Origin: Arthrobacter sp. S39 | Lineage (GTDB): Bacteria > Actinomycetota > Actinomycetes > Actinomycetales > Micrococcaceae | Reading direction: 5' to 3' | NCBI RefSeq assembly: GCF_004320525.1 | Contig: NZ_SIHX01000002.1 | Location: forward strand, 62,001 to 126,000 | DNA: 64,000 nt | The notes under the pieces: generated by a model | Told to the model about the DNA's origin: nothing | The model's database searches: none | The model's input: only the letters and a program-made list of their open reading frames with translations | Program-made: the position numbers and the translations under genes | In this document: piece after piece, positions 1 through 8,969 of the stretch | Layout of the letters: each line of letters opens with the position of its first letter | Numbering within the stretch: position 1 is the stretch's first letter

Positions 1-2
1 CC

Positions 3-1175
3 ACGGTCTTCTTCCCGAATGCTGACTCAAACGCGGCCATCATGTCCTTCGCCACCTTCGGCTTCGCCTACGTGGCGCGGCCGGTGGGCGCCGTCATCCT
101 CGGCCACTTCGGTGACCGGGTGGGCCGGCGGAAGGTCCTGATGTTCACCCTCCTGCTGATGGGTGCCTCCACCTTCCTGATCGGCTGCCTGCCGGACTTC
201 AACACCGTTGGCTGGTGGGCTCCTGCCCTGCTGGTGCTCGCAAGGCTCTGCCAGGGCCTCTCGGCCGCGGGCGAACAGGCCGGCGCCTCCTCCATGACCC
301 TGGAGCACGCTCCGGACAACCGCCGCTCCTTCTTCACCTCCTGGACCCTCACCGGTACCCAGGGCGGCCAGATCCTCGCCGCCCTCGCCTTCATCCCCGT
401 CCTCGCCCTTCCGGACGACATCAAGTACGGCATCGGCTGGCGCGTCCCGTTCTGGCTCAGCGCCGTCGTCGTGATGGTTGCGTTCTTCATCCGCCGCACG
501 CTGCACGAACCCCCGGCCTTCGAGGAAGCCCAGAAGAACGCCGAGATCTCCAAGCTCCCCGTGGCCGACTTGCTCAAGAGCCACTGGCGCGACGTCCTCC
601 GCGTGGTCTGCTGCGCGTTCATCGCCGCCGTCTCCACCGTGTTCGGCACCCTGGCCATCAGCTACGCCAAGACCGTTGCCGGCGTTGACGGCACCACCAC
701 CCTGTGGCTGGTGGTGGGCGCCAACCTCGTGGCACTGGGCACCCAGCCGCTCTTCGGCAAGCTTGCCGACAGGATCGGCCGCAAGCCTGTCTTCATCTAC
801 GGCGCACTTTCCAGCGCCATCCTCACGCCGGTGTTCCTGCTCAGCCTGGAATCCGGCAGCGTCCCGCTGATGTTCCTCGCAGCCATCGGCTTCTTCTCCT
901 GCGGTTACGCCGCCTCAAACGCCGTGTGGCCGTCCTTCTACGCCGAGATGTTCAGCACCAAGGTCCGGTTCTCCGGCCTGGCCATCGGCACGCAGCTGGG
1001 CTTCCTGATGGCAGGCTTCGCCCCGGCAATCGTGGCAGCCATGGGCGGCATCAAGCCCGGCGGCTGGGTCCAGATCAGCATCTTCACCGCCATCATCTGC
1101 TCCATCGCGGCCATCTCCGCGCTGACGGCCAAGGAAACCTTCAGGGTCCCCACCAAGCAGCTTGGCCTGAAGTAA
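3..1175 (+). CDS. MFS transporter, metabolite:H+ symporter type (5' truncated)
   Basis: Integral membrane permease of the major facilitator superfamily, probably importing a small organic acid or similar metabolite with protons. The reading frame is open to the window edge, so the N-terminus (probably the first helix) lies outside; 390 residues are visible. The loop motif GHFGDRVGRR near nt 100-130 and its second-half copy GKLADRIGRK near nt 757 are the two MFS signature loops, and the sequence between them is a run of hydrophobic helices. The general look matches the MHS branch (ProP/KgtP/ShiA-like). The substrate cannot be read from the sequence. A strong hairpin terminator follows the stop codon. 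Confidence 0.9.
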   Translation, partial: TVFFPNADSNAAIMSFATFGFAYVARPVGAVILGHFGDRVGRRKVLMFTLLLMGASTFLIGCLPDFNTVGWWAPALLVLARLCQGLSAAGEQAGASSMTLEHAPDNRRSFFTSWTLTGTQGGQILAALAFIPVLALPDDIKYGIGWRVPFWLSAVVVMVAFFIRRTLHEPPAFEEAQKNAEISKLPVADLLKSHWRDVLRVVCCAFIAAVSTVFGTLAISYAKTVAGVDGTTTLWLVVGANLVALGTQPLFGKLADRIGRKPVFIYGALSSAILTPVFLLSLESGSVPLMFLAAIGFFSCGYAASNAVWPSFYAEMFSTKVRFSGLAIGTQLGFLMAGFAPAIVAAMGGIKPGGWVQISIFTAIICSIAAISALTAKETFRVPTKQLGLK

Positions 1176-1200
1176 CGCAGCAGCCCGGTTTTGGGACCGG

Positions 1201-1232
1201 AAAGCCCGCCATTCAATCGAATGGCGGGCTTT
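1201..1232 (+). terminator. Rho-independent terminator after the MFS gene
   Basis: A perfect 14-bp stem (1201-1214 with 1219-1232) and a 4-nt loop lie 26 nt after the MFS stop codon. The stem ends in TTT on the + strand and begins with AAA, so it could work in both directions, serving the convergent DNA ligase gene too. Confidence 0.8.
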
Positions 1233-1290
1233 CCCCGTTAAAAAGTGGGCTAGTCCGGCAGCAAGAGCACGACGGCGGACGGCCAGGTTG

Positions 1291-2367
1291 TTAGGGCCGC
1301 CCGGTCTCCAGCACCGAAGCGAGGTCGAAGTTCACCGGCTCCTCCAGCTGCTCGTAGGTGCATGACTCCGGGTCCCGATCCGGCCGCCAGCGGTTGAACT
1401 GGGCGGTGTGCCGGAACCTCTCGCCCTCCATGTGGTCGTACCTGACCTCCACCACCAGCTCCGGCCGCAGCGGCACGAACGACAGGTCCTTGCCGGCGCT
1501 CCAGCGGCTGCCTTCGGCGTTCCGCGGCGTCCGGTCGCCTTCCTCCTGCTTGGCCCACGCCCACGGGTGCCCGTCGAAGTCGGTGACCAGTTGCTGCAGT
1601 TCGGAAAACAGTTCCTGGCGGCGCTTCATCGGGAAGGCGCCGATCACGCCCACGCTGGCCAGGCCGCCGTCGTCCTTGTACAGGCCGAGCAGCAGCGAGC
1701 CGATCACATCCGGGCCGCTCTTGTGCACGCGGTAGCCGGCAACGACGCAGTCGGCCGTGCGCTCGTGCTTGACCTTGAACATCACGCGTTTGTCCGGCTG
1801 GTATGAGCCGTCCAGCGGTTTGGCCACGATCCCGTCCAGGCCGGCGCCCTCAAACTGCCGGAACCACTGCTCGGCGGTGTCCTTGTCCTGGGTGGCGGCG
1901 GTGAGGTGGACCGGTGCCTGGCTGCCGGCGAGCGCCTGCTCCAGTGCGGCCCGCCGTTCGGAAAAGGGCCGGCCGGTGTAGTCCTCGTCCCCGAGGGCCA
2001 GCAGGTCAAAGGCCACAAACTTCGCCGGCGTCTGCTCGGCCAGCAGTTTCACCCGGCTCGCGGCGGGATGGATGCGCTGCTGCAGGGCGTCGAAGTCCAG
2101 CCGGTCCCCTGATCGGCCAACCAGCACAATCTCGCCGTCCAGCACGCAGCGCGGCGGCAGGTTCGCCTTCAGCGCTTCCACGACTTCCGGGAAGTACCGT
2201 GTCATGGGTTTCCCGTTGCGGCTGCCGATCTCCACCTCGTCGCCGTCGCGGAAGATGATGGACCGGAAGCCGTCCCATTTGGGCTCGTAGCTCAGTGCGC
2301 CGTCCGGCATTCCACTGACAGCCTTGGCGAGCATCGGCGAAACGGGCGGCATCACGGGAAGTTTCAT
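1291..2367 (-). CDS. ATP-dependent DNA ligase (LigC-like)
   Basis: Seals nicks in duplex DNA using ATP; in actinobacteria such short ligases act in repair beside the NAD-dependent LigA. The adenylation motif KWDGFR gives the nucleotidyl lysine at about residue 30 (start at 2367). Later motifs include DLLALG, DGIVAK near residue 180 and FKVKH, followed by an OB-fold C-terminal part, for about 358 residues. This is the length of a stand-alone ligase; no polymerase or nuclease domain as in LigD is present. The start at 2367 (MKLPVMPP) is preferred because homologous ligases begin so; 2376 is an alternative. No ku gene is adjacent. Confidence 0.9.
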   Translation of the reverse strand: MKLPVMPPVSPMLAKAVSGMPDGALSYEPKWDGFRSIIFRDGDEVEIGSRNGKPMTRYFPEVVEALKANLPPRCVLDGEIVLVGRSGDRLDFDALQQRIHPAASRVKLLAEQTPAKFVAFDLLALGDEDYTGRPFSERRAALEQALAGSQAPVHLTAATQDKDTAEQWFRQFEGAGLDGIVAKPLDGSYQPDKRVMFKVKHERTADCVVAGYRVHKSGPDVIGSLLLGLYKDDGGLASVGVIGAFPMKRRQELFSELQQLVTDFDGHPWAWAKQEEGDRTPRNAEGSRWSAGKDLSFVPLRPELVVEVRYDHMEGERFRHTAQFNRWRPDRDPESCTYEQLEEPVNFDLASVLETGRP

Positions 2368-2472
2368 AGGCCCCATTCTTGCCCGGCGGCCGCGCCGGCG
2401 GTAGGGCCTGGATCGGCAATGCCCGGCTGAAAGGCCTCGACACCGCAGTCCGCGGGCCTGTAGACCTTAACG

Positions 2473-3471
2473 ATGGTCACCGTCGGCTTTCACGCCTCGC
2501 ATGAACAGATCAGCCCCGCACAGCTTCTGAAGGACGTCCAGCACGCCGAACAGGCGGGTTTTGACGCAGCCATGTGCTCGGACCACATTGAGCCGTGGTC
2601 CGCCCGGCAGGGCCATTCCGGTTTCGCCTGGTCCTGGCTGGGCGCGGCGCTGGCCACCACCAGCCTCCGCTTCGGTGTGGTGACCGCCCCGGGCCAGCGC
2701 TACCACCCCGCCATCACCGCCCACGCCTCCGCCACCCTGGCCGGCATGTTCCCGGGCCGGTTCTGGCTGGCGCCCGGAAGCGGCGAAAATATGAACGAGC
2801 ACGTCACGGGAGATGCCTGGCCGCCGAAGGAGACCCGCCAGCGGCGGCTTGAGGAGTGCGTGGACATCATCCGCCGCCTGCACCGGGGCGAGGAGGTCAC
2901 CCACCACGGCCTGGTGACGGTGGAGCAGGCCCGGATCTGGGATGTGCCGGAGCCTCCGCCGCCGCTGATCGCGCCGGCCATCAGCGTGGACACCGCCCGC
3001 CGTTCCGCCGCCTGGGCGGACGGCCTGGTGACCGTGAACCAGTCGCCGGACAAGCTGAAGCACATGCTGGCCGCGTACCGGGACAACGGCGGCCAGGGCC
3101 ACGCCATCCTGCAGGTGCACCTGTCCTGGGCGCCGCGCGAGGAGGATGCCGTGGCCACCGCGCTGGACCAGTGGCGGACCAACACTTTCGCCCCGCCCGT
3201 GCCGTGGGACCTGCCCACCGCGGCCCATTTCGACGGCGTCAGCGGCCACGTGGGCGTGGACCAGGTCCGGAAATCGGTGAACATCTCCGCCAGCCTGGAC
3301 CAGCACGCCGAGTGGCTGGCAGGGTACGCGGACCTGGGCTTCGACGAGCTGTACCTGCACTTCGTGGGCCAGGACCAGGCCCCGTTCATCGAGGCGTTCG
3401 GCGCCGACGTGCTGCCCCGACTGCGCCCGGCGCACTTTCCGGACCCACGCGTGAAAGAGGCAACGTCGTGA
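2473..3471 (+). CDS. LLM-class flavin oxidoreductase (TIGR03885-like)
   Basis: A 332-residue luciferase-like monooxygenase-fold protein, expected to bind a flavin in a TIM barrel. The N-terminus (TVGFHASHEQ) followed by CSDHIEPW, GVVTAPGQRYHPA and GSGENMNEH is typical of the branch called TIGR03885 (non-F420 flavinoid oxidoreductase). Substrate and reaction are unknown. Its TGA stop overlaps the GTG start of the next gene (GTGA), so it is translationally coupled to a trehalose-synthase-like GH13 enzyme. No Shine-Dalgarno sequence precedes the ATG. The ligase gene is divergent. Confidence 0.85.
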   Translation: MVTVGFHASHEQISPAQLLKDVQHAEQAGFDAAMCSDHIEPWSARQGHSGFAWSWLGAALATTSLRFGVVTAPGQRYHPAITAHASATLAGMFPGRFWLAPGSGENMNEHVTGDAWPPKETRQRRLEECVDIIRRLHRGEEVTHHGLVTVEQARIWDVPEPPPPLIAPAISVDTARRSAAWADGLVTVNQSPDKLKHMLAAYRDNGGQGHAILQVHLSWAPREEDAVATALDQWRTNTFAPPVPWDLPTAAHFDGVSGHVGVDQVRKSVNISASLDQHAEWLAGYADLGFDELYLHFVGQDQAPFIEAFGADVLPRLRPAHFPDPRVKEATS

Positions 3472-5159
3472 GGATCGCGGAAACCTCGGACCTCTGGTGG
3501 AAGAACGCCGTCATCTACTGCCTGGACGTGGAGACGTTCTTCGATGACGACGGCGACGGCACCGGTGATTTTGCCGGCCTCACCCAGCGGGTGGACTACC
3601 TCGCGGCGCTGGGCGTCACGTGCATCTGGCTGATGCCGTTCTACCCGTCGCCGGACCGCGACGACGGCTACGACGTCACGGATTTCTTCACCGTGGATCC
3701 GCGGCTGGGCACCATGGGCGACCTCGTGGAGTTTGTCCGCAGCGCCAAGGACCGGGGCATGCGGGTGATCGCGGACTTCGTGGTCAACCACACCTCCAAC
3801 CAGCATCCCTGGTTCGTGGAGGCCCGGAAATCGAAGGACAACCCGTACCGGGACTACTACGTGTGGCGGGCAGACACTCCCCCGGACACGTCCTCGGAGG
3901 TGGTGTTCCCCGGCGAGCAGACGTCCCTGTGGACGAAGGATGACGCCACCGGCGAGTGGTACCTGCACATGTTCGCCGAGCACCAGCCGGACCTGAACGT
4001 GACGCATCCCAACGTCCGGAACGAAATCGCCAAGGCGATGGGGCTCTGGCTCGAGCTCGGCCTGGACGGTTTCCGGCTGGACGCCGTGCCGTTCTTCCTC
4101 GAAACCCGCGGCCAGCCCAAGGATGAGGCCGCCAACCTGGACCCGCATGAGTACCTCAGCGCGCTGCGCAGCTTCCTGGGCCGCCGCAACGGCAGTGCCG
4201 TGATGCTCGGCGAGGTCAACCTGCCCTACAAGGAGCAGCTGGAGTACTTCGGCGGCGCCGAGGGCAACGAGCTGAACATGCAGTTCGACTTTATGACCAT
4301 GCAGCACCTCTACCTGTCGCTGGCCCGCCAGGATGCCCGGCCGCTTGCCGAGAACCTGAAGAGCCGGCCGCCGCTGCACCCCGACAACCAGTGGGCCATG
4401 TTCGTCCGCAACCATGATGAACTCACGCTGGACAAGCTCAGCGACGCCGAACGGCAGGAGGTTTTCGCCGCCTTCGGCCCGGAGAAAAACATGCAGATCT
4501 ATGGACGCGGCCTCCGCCGCAGGCTGCCGCCGATGCTCGGCGGTGACGCCGAACGGATCCGGATGGTGTACTCGCTGATGTTCTCGCTCCCCGGTACCCC
4601 GGTCCTGTTCTATGGCGAGGAAATCGGCATGGGCGAGGACCTGCGGCAGAAGAGCAGGGCCGCCGTCCGCACCCCCATGCAGTGGAACAGCACCAAGAAC
4701 GGCGGATTCTCCAGTGCGAAGGCGTCCGATCTGGTGGTCCCGCTGGCCCGCGGCGACTACGGTCCGGCCAACGTCAACGCGGCCGCTGCCAAACGCGACC
4801 CGGATTCGCTCTGGAACTTCATGGCCAGGCTGATCCAGCGCTACCGGGAGTCCCCCGAACTGGGCTGGGGCGGGTTCGCCGTGATCGACCAGCCCGAACC
4901 AGCGGTCTTCGCGCACACGTGTACTTCGGACGGGGCCACCATGGTGCTCCTGCACAACTTCGGCACGGGAAAGGTAAAGATCGCCGGCAAGGTGGGCGGG
5001 GATGCGCCGAAACGGACCTACCGGGGTGCCACCCTGCTGGACGTGCTCGACGGCGGCGACGTGCCGTTGGAGCCCGACGGCGGCTTCACCGTTGAGCTGG
5101 GCCGTTACGGCTACCGGTGGTTCCGCGTGCAGCAGCCGGGCGACCGTCTGGCGCCGTAG
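3468..5159 (+). CDS. GH13 alpha-amylase-family enzyme, trehalose-synthase-like
   Basis: Cytoplasmic alpha-glucan enzyme (563 residues, no signal peptide). All GH13 catalytic blocks are present: DFVVNHTS near residue 103, nucleophile Asp205 in GFRLDAVPF, acid/base Glu249 in GEVN, and His316-Asp317 in RNHDE. The start of the protein (WWKNAVIYCLDVETF then DGDGTGDFAGL) resembles trehalose synthase TreS, which interconverts maltose and trehalose, but the exact reaction is not certain; a glucanotransferase or hydrolase is possible. The GTG start at 3468 overlaps the preceding stop by 4 nt. A convergent alpha-glucosidase gene ends 10 nt away, so the locus handles maltose/trehalose-type sugars. Confidence 0.88.
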   Translation: MRIAETSDLWWKNAVIYCLDVETFFDDDGDGTGDFAGLTQRVDYLAALGVTCIWLMPFYPSPDRDDGYDVTDFFTVDPRLGTMGDLVEFVRSAKDRGMRVIADFVVNHTSNQHPWFVEARKSKDNPYRDYYVWRADTPPDTSSEVVFPGEQTSLWTKDDATGEWYLHMFAEHQPDLNVTHPNVRNEIAKAMGLWLELGLDGFRLDAVPFFLETRGQPKDEAANLDPHEYLSALRSFLGRRNGSAVMLGEVNLPYKEQLEYFGGAEGNELNMQFDFMTMQHLYLSLARQDARPLAENLKSRPPLHPDNQWAMFVRNHDELTLDKLSDAERQEVFAAFGPEKNMQIYGRGLRRRLPPMLGGDAERIRMVYSLMFSLPGTPVLFYGEEIGMGEDLRQKSRAAVRTPMQWNSTKNGGFSSAKASDLVVPLARGDYGPANVNAAAAKRDPDSLWNFMARLIQRYRESPELGWGGFAVIDQPEPAVFAHTCTSDGATMVLLHNFGTGKVKIAGKVGGDAPKRTYRGATLLDVLDGGDVPLEPDGGFTVELGRYGYRWFRVQQPGDRLAP

Positions 5160-5169
5160 CGAGCCACAG

Positions 5170-6903
5170 CTACCGGTTCCGGCGCAGAACCCGCACTTCC
5201 CACGGCCGGAGGTCCGTGCCGCCGTCGGACGGGTAATTTCCCAGGACCTGGGCGGCGCCCGCCCAGGCGGGATCCCCGGCGTCGGACTTTTGGACTGAAC
5301 CGGAGAAGTTGCCCAGCACCAGCAGCTCCGCGTCCGGCAGCGAGCGGGTGAACGCGTAGACGTGTTCGTCGTCGGGAAGCAGCATGGTGAAATCCCCGTA
5401 GGCCACCACCGGATCCGTGTGGCGCAGTTCAATGACCCGGCGGTAGAAGCTGTAGACGGAGTCCGGGTCCTCCACCTGCGCGGCAGCGTTGATGGTGTTG
5501 GCGTTCGGATTGACGGCGATCCAGGGCGCACCGGTAGTGAAACCGCCATGGCGGCTGGCGTCCCACTGCACCGGGGTGCGGGCGTTGTCGCGGTTGAGCG
5601 GGGCCAGCGCGGCCAGGACCTCGGCGTCGGTGTGGCCGAGGTGGGTGGTGGCTTCCCGGTGGTGGTTGAGGACCTCGATGTCCCTGTAGTCGCTGATGGC
5701 TCCGAAGGTCATGTTGGTCATGCCCAGTTCCTCGCCCTGGTAGACGTAGGGCGTGCCGCGGTGCAGGTGCAGGACGGCGGCGAGCATCTTGGCGGACAGC
5801 TCGCGGTACTGGCCGTCGTCGCCGAACCGGGACACGGCCCGGGCCTGGTCGTGGTTGCCCCAGTAGAGGCTGTTCCAGCCGTGCTCCCCCAGCGCTTCCT
5901 GCCAGCGGCCCAGGGACTTCTTCAGGTCGGTGAGCAGGAGTTTCCGGGGCCGCCATTTGTTGCCGCCCTCCTGGTCCAGGGCCACGTGCTCGAACTGGAA
6001 CACCATGTCCACCTCTTCCCTGGCAGGATCGGTGAACAGCACGGCGTCCTCCACGGTGACGCCCGGCATTTCGCCGACGGTCAGGAGGTCTTTGTCCCGG
6101 CCTTCGAAGACTTCCTGGTGCATCTCCTGGAGGAACTCGTGGATCCGCGGACCGCAGATGTAGTGCGGGCCGCCGTCGCCGAAAAGCATCCCGTCAGACC
6201 GGGGACCGTCCGGCAGGGACTGGTCCTTGGAGATGAAGTTGATGACGTCCATCCGGAAGCCGTCCACGCCCCGGTCCAGCCACCAGTTCATCATGTCGTA
6301 GACGGCGGCCCGGACCTCCGGGTTTTCCCAGTTCAGGTCGGGCTGCTTCTTCGAGAACAGGTGCAGGTAGTACTCGCCGCTGGCGGCGTCGTACTCCCAG
6401 GCCGGGCCGGAGAACGCGGATCCCCAGTTGTTCGGTTCCGCCCCGGGCGCACCCGGCTCCGCACCGTCCCGCGGAGCCCGCCACCAGTACCAGTCCCGTT
6501 TGGGGCTGTCCTTGGACGAGCGGGATTCGACGAACCACGGATGCTCGTCCGAGGTGTGGTTGACCACCAGGTCCATCACCAGCTTCATGCCGCGGCTGTG
6601 CAGCCCTTCCAGCAGTTCGTCCAGCGTGCCGAGGTCGCCGAACACCGGGTCGATGTCCCGGTAGTCGCTGATGTCGTAGCCGTTGTCGTCCTGCGGCGAG
6701 CGGTACACAGGGGACAGCCAGACGACGTCGACGCCCAGGTTCCGGAGGTAGTCCAGCCGGCCGATGATCCCGCGGAGGTCGCCCACGCCGTCGCCGTCGG
6801 AATCGGCGAAACTGCGGGGGTAGATCTGGTAGACCACAGCACTTTTGAACCACTCCCGGCCCGCTCGGCGGGCTGTTTCCGGCTGGGTTTCCTGGCTGGT
6901 CAT
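5170..6903 (-). CDS. GH13 alpha-glucosidase / oligo-1,6-glucosidase
   Basis: Cytoplasmic hydrolase of 577 residues that removes terminal glucose from short alpha-glucosides. It begins with the family signature WFKSAVVYQIYPRSF and carries DLVVNH (111-116), nucleophile Asp219 in GFRMDVINF, acid/base Glu278 in VGEMPG and His351-Asp352 in GNHDQ. The ATG at 6903 was chosen because AGGAGG stands just upstream and the family signature starts shortly after; the frame stays open further upstream without homologous sequence. The gene is convergent with the trehalose-synthase-like gene and divergent from the aminotransferase gene. Confidence 0.92.
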   Translation of the reverse strand: MTSQETQPETARRAGREWFKSAVVYQIYPRSFADSDGDGVGDLRGIIGRLDYLRNLGVDVVWLSPVYRSPQDDNGYDISDYRDIDPVFGDLGTLDELLEGLHSRGMKLVMDLVVNHTSDEHPWFVESRSSKDSPKRDWYWWRAPRDGAEPGAPGAEPNNWGSAFSGPAWEYDAASGEYYLHLFSKKQPDLNWENPEVRAAVYDMMNWWLDRGVDGFRMDVINFISKDQSLPDGPRSDGMLFGDGGPHYICGPRIHEFLQEMHQEVFEGRDKDLLTVGEMPGVTVEDAVLFTDPAREEVDMVFQFEHVALDQEGGNKWRPRKLLLTDLKKSLGRWQEALGEHGWNSLYWGNHDQARAVSRFGDDGQYRELSAKMLAAVLHLHRGTPYVYQGEELGMTNMTFGAISDYRDIEVLNHHREATTHLGHTDAEVLAALAPLNRDNARTPVQWDASRHGGFTTGAPWIAVNPNANTINAAAQVEDPDSVYSFYRRVIELRHTDPVVAYGDFTMLLPDDEHVYAFTRSLPDAELLVLGNFSGSVQKSDAGDPAWAGAAQVLGNYPSDGGTDLRPWEVRVLRRNR

Positions 6904-7003
6904 GGCTTCCTCCTGGGACGCGGCGCGGCGGGATGCAGGCTCAGTGAAAGTCTGGTTCCCGCGGGTACTGCGGTCAATGGCCCCGGCTGTGAAAAGATCA
7001 ACC

Positions 7004-8230
7004 ATGCGCGCTATGCAACACTCCAGCAAACTCCAGAACGTCCGGTACGAACTCCGCGGGCCCATCCTCCAGGCGGCCAAGAACATGGAGGCCGAGGGGC
7101 ACCGGATCCTCAAGATGAACCTTGGGGACACCGCGCCGTTCGGCATGGAAGCGCCGGAGTCCGTGGTGGTGGACATGATCCACCACTTGAGGGGCGCCCA
7201 GGGCTACAGCGATTCCAAGGGCATCTTCTCCGCCAGGACCGCCATCTCGCAGTACTACCAGACGCGCGGGCTCATGCAGATCGGCGTGGAGGACATCTTC
7301 ATCGGCAACGGCGTCAGTGAGCTGATCTCGATGTGCCTGCAGGCGTTTATGGAAAACGGCGACGAGATCCTGGTCCCGGCGCCCGACTACCCCCTCTGGA
7401 CGGCCGCGGTCACCCTGACCGGCGGCAAGCCCGTGCATTACCTCTGCGACGAGGCGGAGCACTGGTGGCCGGACATGGCCGATGTCGAGTCAAAGATCAC
7501 CAGCCGCACCAAGGGGATCGTGATCATCAACCCCAACAATCCCACGGGTGCGGTGTACCCGCGGCACATCCTGGAACAGTTCGCGACGCTGGCACGGAAG
7601 CACAACCTGGTCCTGTTCTCTGACGAGATCTACGAGAAGGTGCTGTACGAGGAAGCCACGCACATCCACACAGCCTCCGTGGCTGAAGACGTGTGCTGCC
7701 TGACCTTCAGCGGCCTGTCCAAGGCCTACCGGATGCCCGGATACCGGGCAGGCTGGGTGGCAGTCACCGGCCCCCTCGCCGCCACCGCCGCCTACCGCGA
7801 AGGACTCGAGCTCCTGGCCTCGCTGCGCCTGTGCCCCAATGTCCCGGCCCAGCATGCGATCCAGACCTGCCTGGGCGGCTACCAGAGCATCGAGGCGCTG
7901 GTGCGGCCCGGTGGCAGGCTGCGCGACCAGCGCGACCTCGCGTACAAGCTCCTGACCGCCATTCCCGGCGTCACGTGCGTCCCCGCCGCCGGAGCCATGT
8001 ACCTGTTTCCACGCCTTGACCCGGAGCTTTACCCCATCAGGAGTGACGAGCAGTTCGTCCTGGACCTCCTCCAGGACCAGAAGATCCTGGTCTCCCACGG
8101 CTCGGCCTTCAACTGGCCGGCGCCGGACCATTTCCGCTTTGTGATCCTCCCGTCGGTCCTGGACATCGAGGAAGCCGTCCGGAGGATCTCCACGTTCCTG
8201 GCAACGTACCGCAGCAGCGTCGCGGACTGA
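7004..8230 (+). CDS. alaA: Pyridoxal phosphate aminotransferase, AlaA type
   Basis: Class I aminotransferase of 408 residues, probably making alanine from pyruvate with glutamate as donor. It matches the E. coli AlaA pattern closely from end to end: KLQNVRYELRGPI at the start, GNGVSELI, VPAPDYPLWTAAV, INPNNPTGAVY (175-185), cofactor Asp207 in SDEIY, Schiff-base Lys240 in SGLSKAYR, and the C-terminal FNWPAPDHFR. The start could be ATG 7004 or ATG 7013. The alpha-glucosidase gene is divergent about 100 bp away. Confidence 0.92.
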   Translation: MRAMQHSSKLQNVRYELRGPILQAAKNMEAEGHRILKMNLGDTAPFGMEAPESVVVDMIHHLRGAQGYSDSKGIFSARTAISQYYQTRGLMQIGVEDIFIGNGVSELISMCLQAFMENGDEILVPAPDYPLWTAAVTLTGGKPVHYLCDEAEHWWPDMADVESKITSRTKGIVIINPNNPTGAVYPRHILEQFATLARKHNLVLFSDEIYEKVLYEEATHIHTASVAEDVCCLTFSGLSKAYRMPGYRAGWVAVTGPLAATAAYREGLELLASLRLCPNVPAQHAIQTCLGGYQSIEALVRPGGRLRDQRDLAYKLLTAIPGVTCVPAAGAMYLFPRLDPELYPIRSDEQFVLDLLQDQKILVSHGSAFNWPAPDHFRFVILPSVLDIEEAVRRISTFLATYRSSVAD

Positions 8231-8357
8231 CCGGCATCCTGGGCGCCGAGATCTAACCGGCCCCTAACCGTCAGGAAACGCGGGCGCAACAATGCCCCGC
8301 CACACTGGAACTGCCGGCAAGCGCAGGCGCCCAGCTCCAGTCCAGGAGGCCCCAGCC

Positions 8358-8594
8358 ATGTTGAAGGAAGTCAAAGCCCATGTAACCCGGGTCCGCGCCC
8401 TGGACCAGCTCCACCGCGGCGACGAAATCGAAGCCCGCCTCTCAGTGGGGCCAAGCTACGACGACGTCGTGATCCGGCGCGGAAGCGTCCAGGAGACCGC
8501 CCCGGGCATCGGCGTCGTCTGGATCATGGACCGCCACACAGGAATGCGCAAGGCGATCAATACGGACGAATGCAGCGTGTGGCGCATCGCCTGA
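8358..8594 (+). CDS. Small conserved hypothetical protein (78 aa)
   Basis: A 78-residue protein with no membrane segment or signal peptide: charged N-terminus (MLKEVKAHVTRVRALDQL) and a beta-rich middle (EIEARLSVGPSYDDVVIRRG, GVVWIMDRHTGMRKAI). AGGAGG stands 9 nt upstream of the ATG, which supports it as a real gene. I do not recognise the family. It is followed by a strong hairpin and a convergent MoaD-like gene. Confidence 0.65.
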   Translation: MLKEVKAHVTRVRALDQLHRGDEIEARLSVGPSYDDVVIRRGSVQETAPGIGVVWIMDRHTGMRKAINTDECSVWRIA

Positions 8595-8630
8595 GAGGGC
8601 AACCGGCGTTCCACACACCAGCAGCACCAC

Positions 8631-8666
8631 AACGGCGGGCGTAGTCAGTCAGGACTGCCCGCCGTT
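8631..8666. terminator. Bidirectional terminator between convergent genes
   Basis: Perfect 10-bp arms AACGGCGGGC (8631-8640) and GCCCGCCGTT (8657-8666), with a further AGTC/GACT pairing inside the loop and TTTT at the + end. It lies between convergent stop codons at 8594 and 8682. Confidence 0.75.
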
Positions 8667-8681
8667 TTGGAGCCGCCCGGC

Positions 8682-8969
8682 TTAGCCGCCGGCCACCGAC
8701 TGGATGATCAGCACTTCCTGGCCGTCCGCCACTTCAGTTTCCAGGCCCTGGAGCCTGCGCACTTCGTCGCCGTCCACGTAGATATTCACGTAGCGGCGCA
8801 GCGCGCCGGTCTCGTCCCGCAGGCGCCTGGCCAGCACCGGGTAACCCCCGGTCACCGAGTCCAGGAGCTTCCCCACCGTCACCGGCCCGTCGGCGGGCGC
8901 AGTCAGGATGGACTGCCCGCCGGCCAGCGGCTGCAGGATGCTCGGCAGCACCACGCTGATATCAGGCAC
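8682..8969 (-). CDS. MoaD/ThiS-family ubiquitin-like sulfur carrier
   Basis: A 95-residue beta-grasp protein ending in Gly-Gly (SVAGG), the tail that is adenylated and thiocarboxylated in MoaD/ThiS proteins. The sequence NIYVDGDEVRRLQGLE near residues 58-74 is the usual MoaD core. The GTG start at 8969 lies inside the end of the upstream beta-propeller gene, an 8-bp overlap that implies translational coupling. No activating E1-like enzyme, sulfurtransferase or molybdopterin gene is nearby, so the acceptor pathway is unknown. Confidence 0.82.
   Translation of the reverse strand: MPDISVVLPSILQPLAGGQSILTAPADGPVTVGKLLDSVTGGYPVLARRLRDETGALRRYVNIYVDGDEVRRLQGLETEVADGQEVLIIQSVAGG

Noticed and set aside
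2700..5549. Very long open frame on the strand opposite the GH13 and LLM genes
   Set aside because: It overlaps genes with full catalytic motifs, its translation is Arg/Pro/His-rich low-complexity and it has no recognisable domain. It is a GC-bias artefact; the same applies to the long antisense frames at 5362-7320, 20125-21603, 24476-25729, 42816-44150 and 47699-49213.
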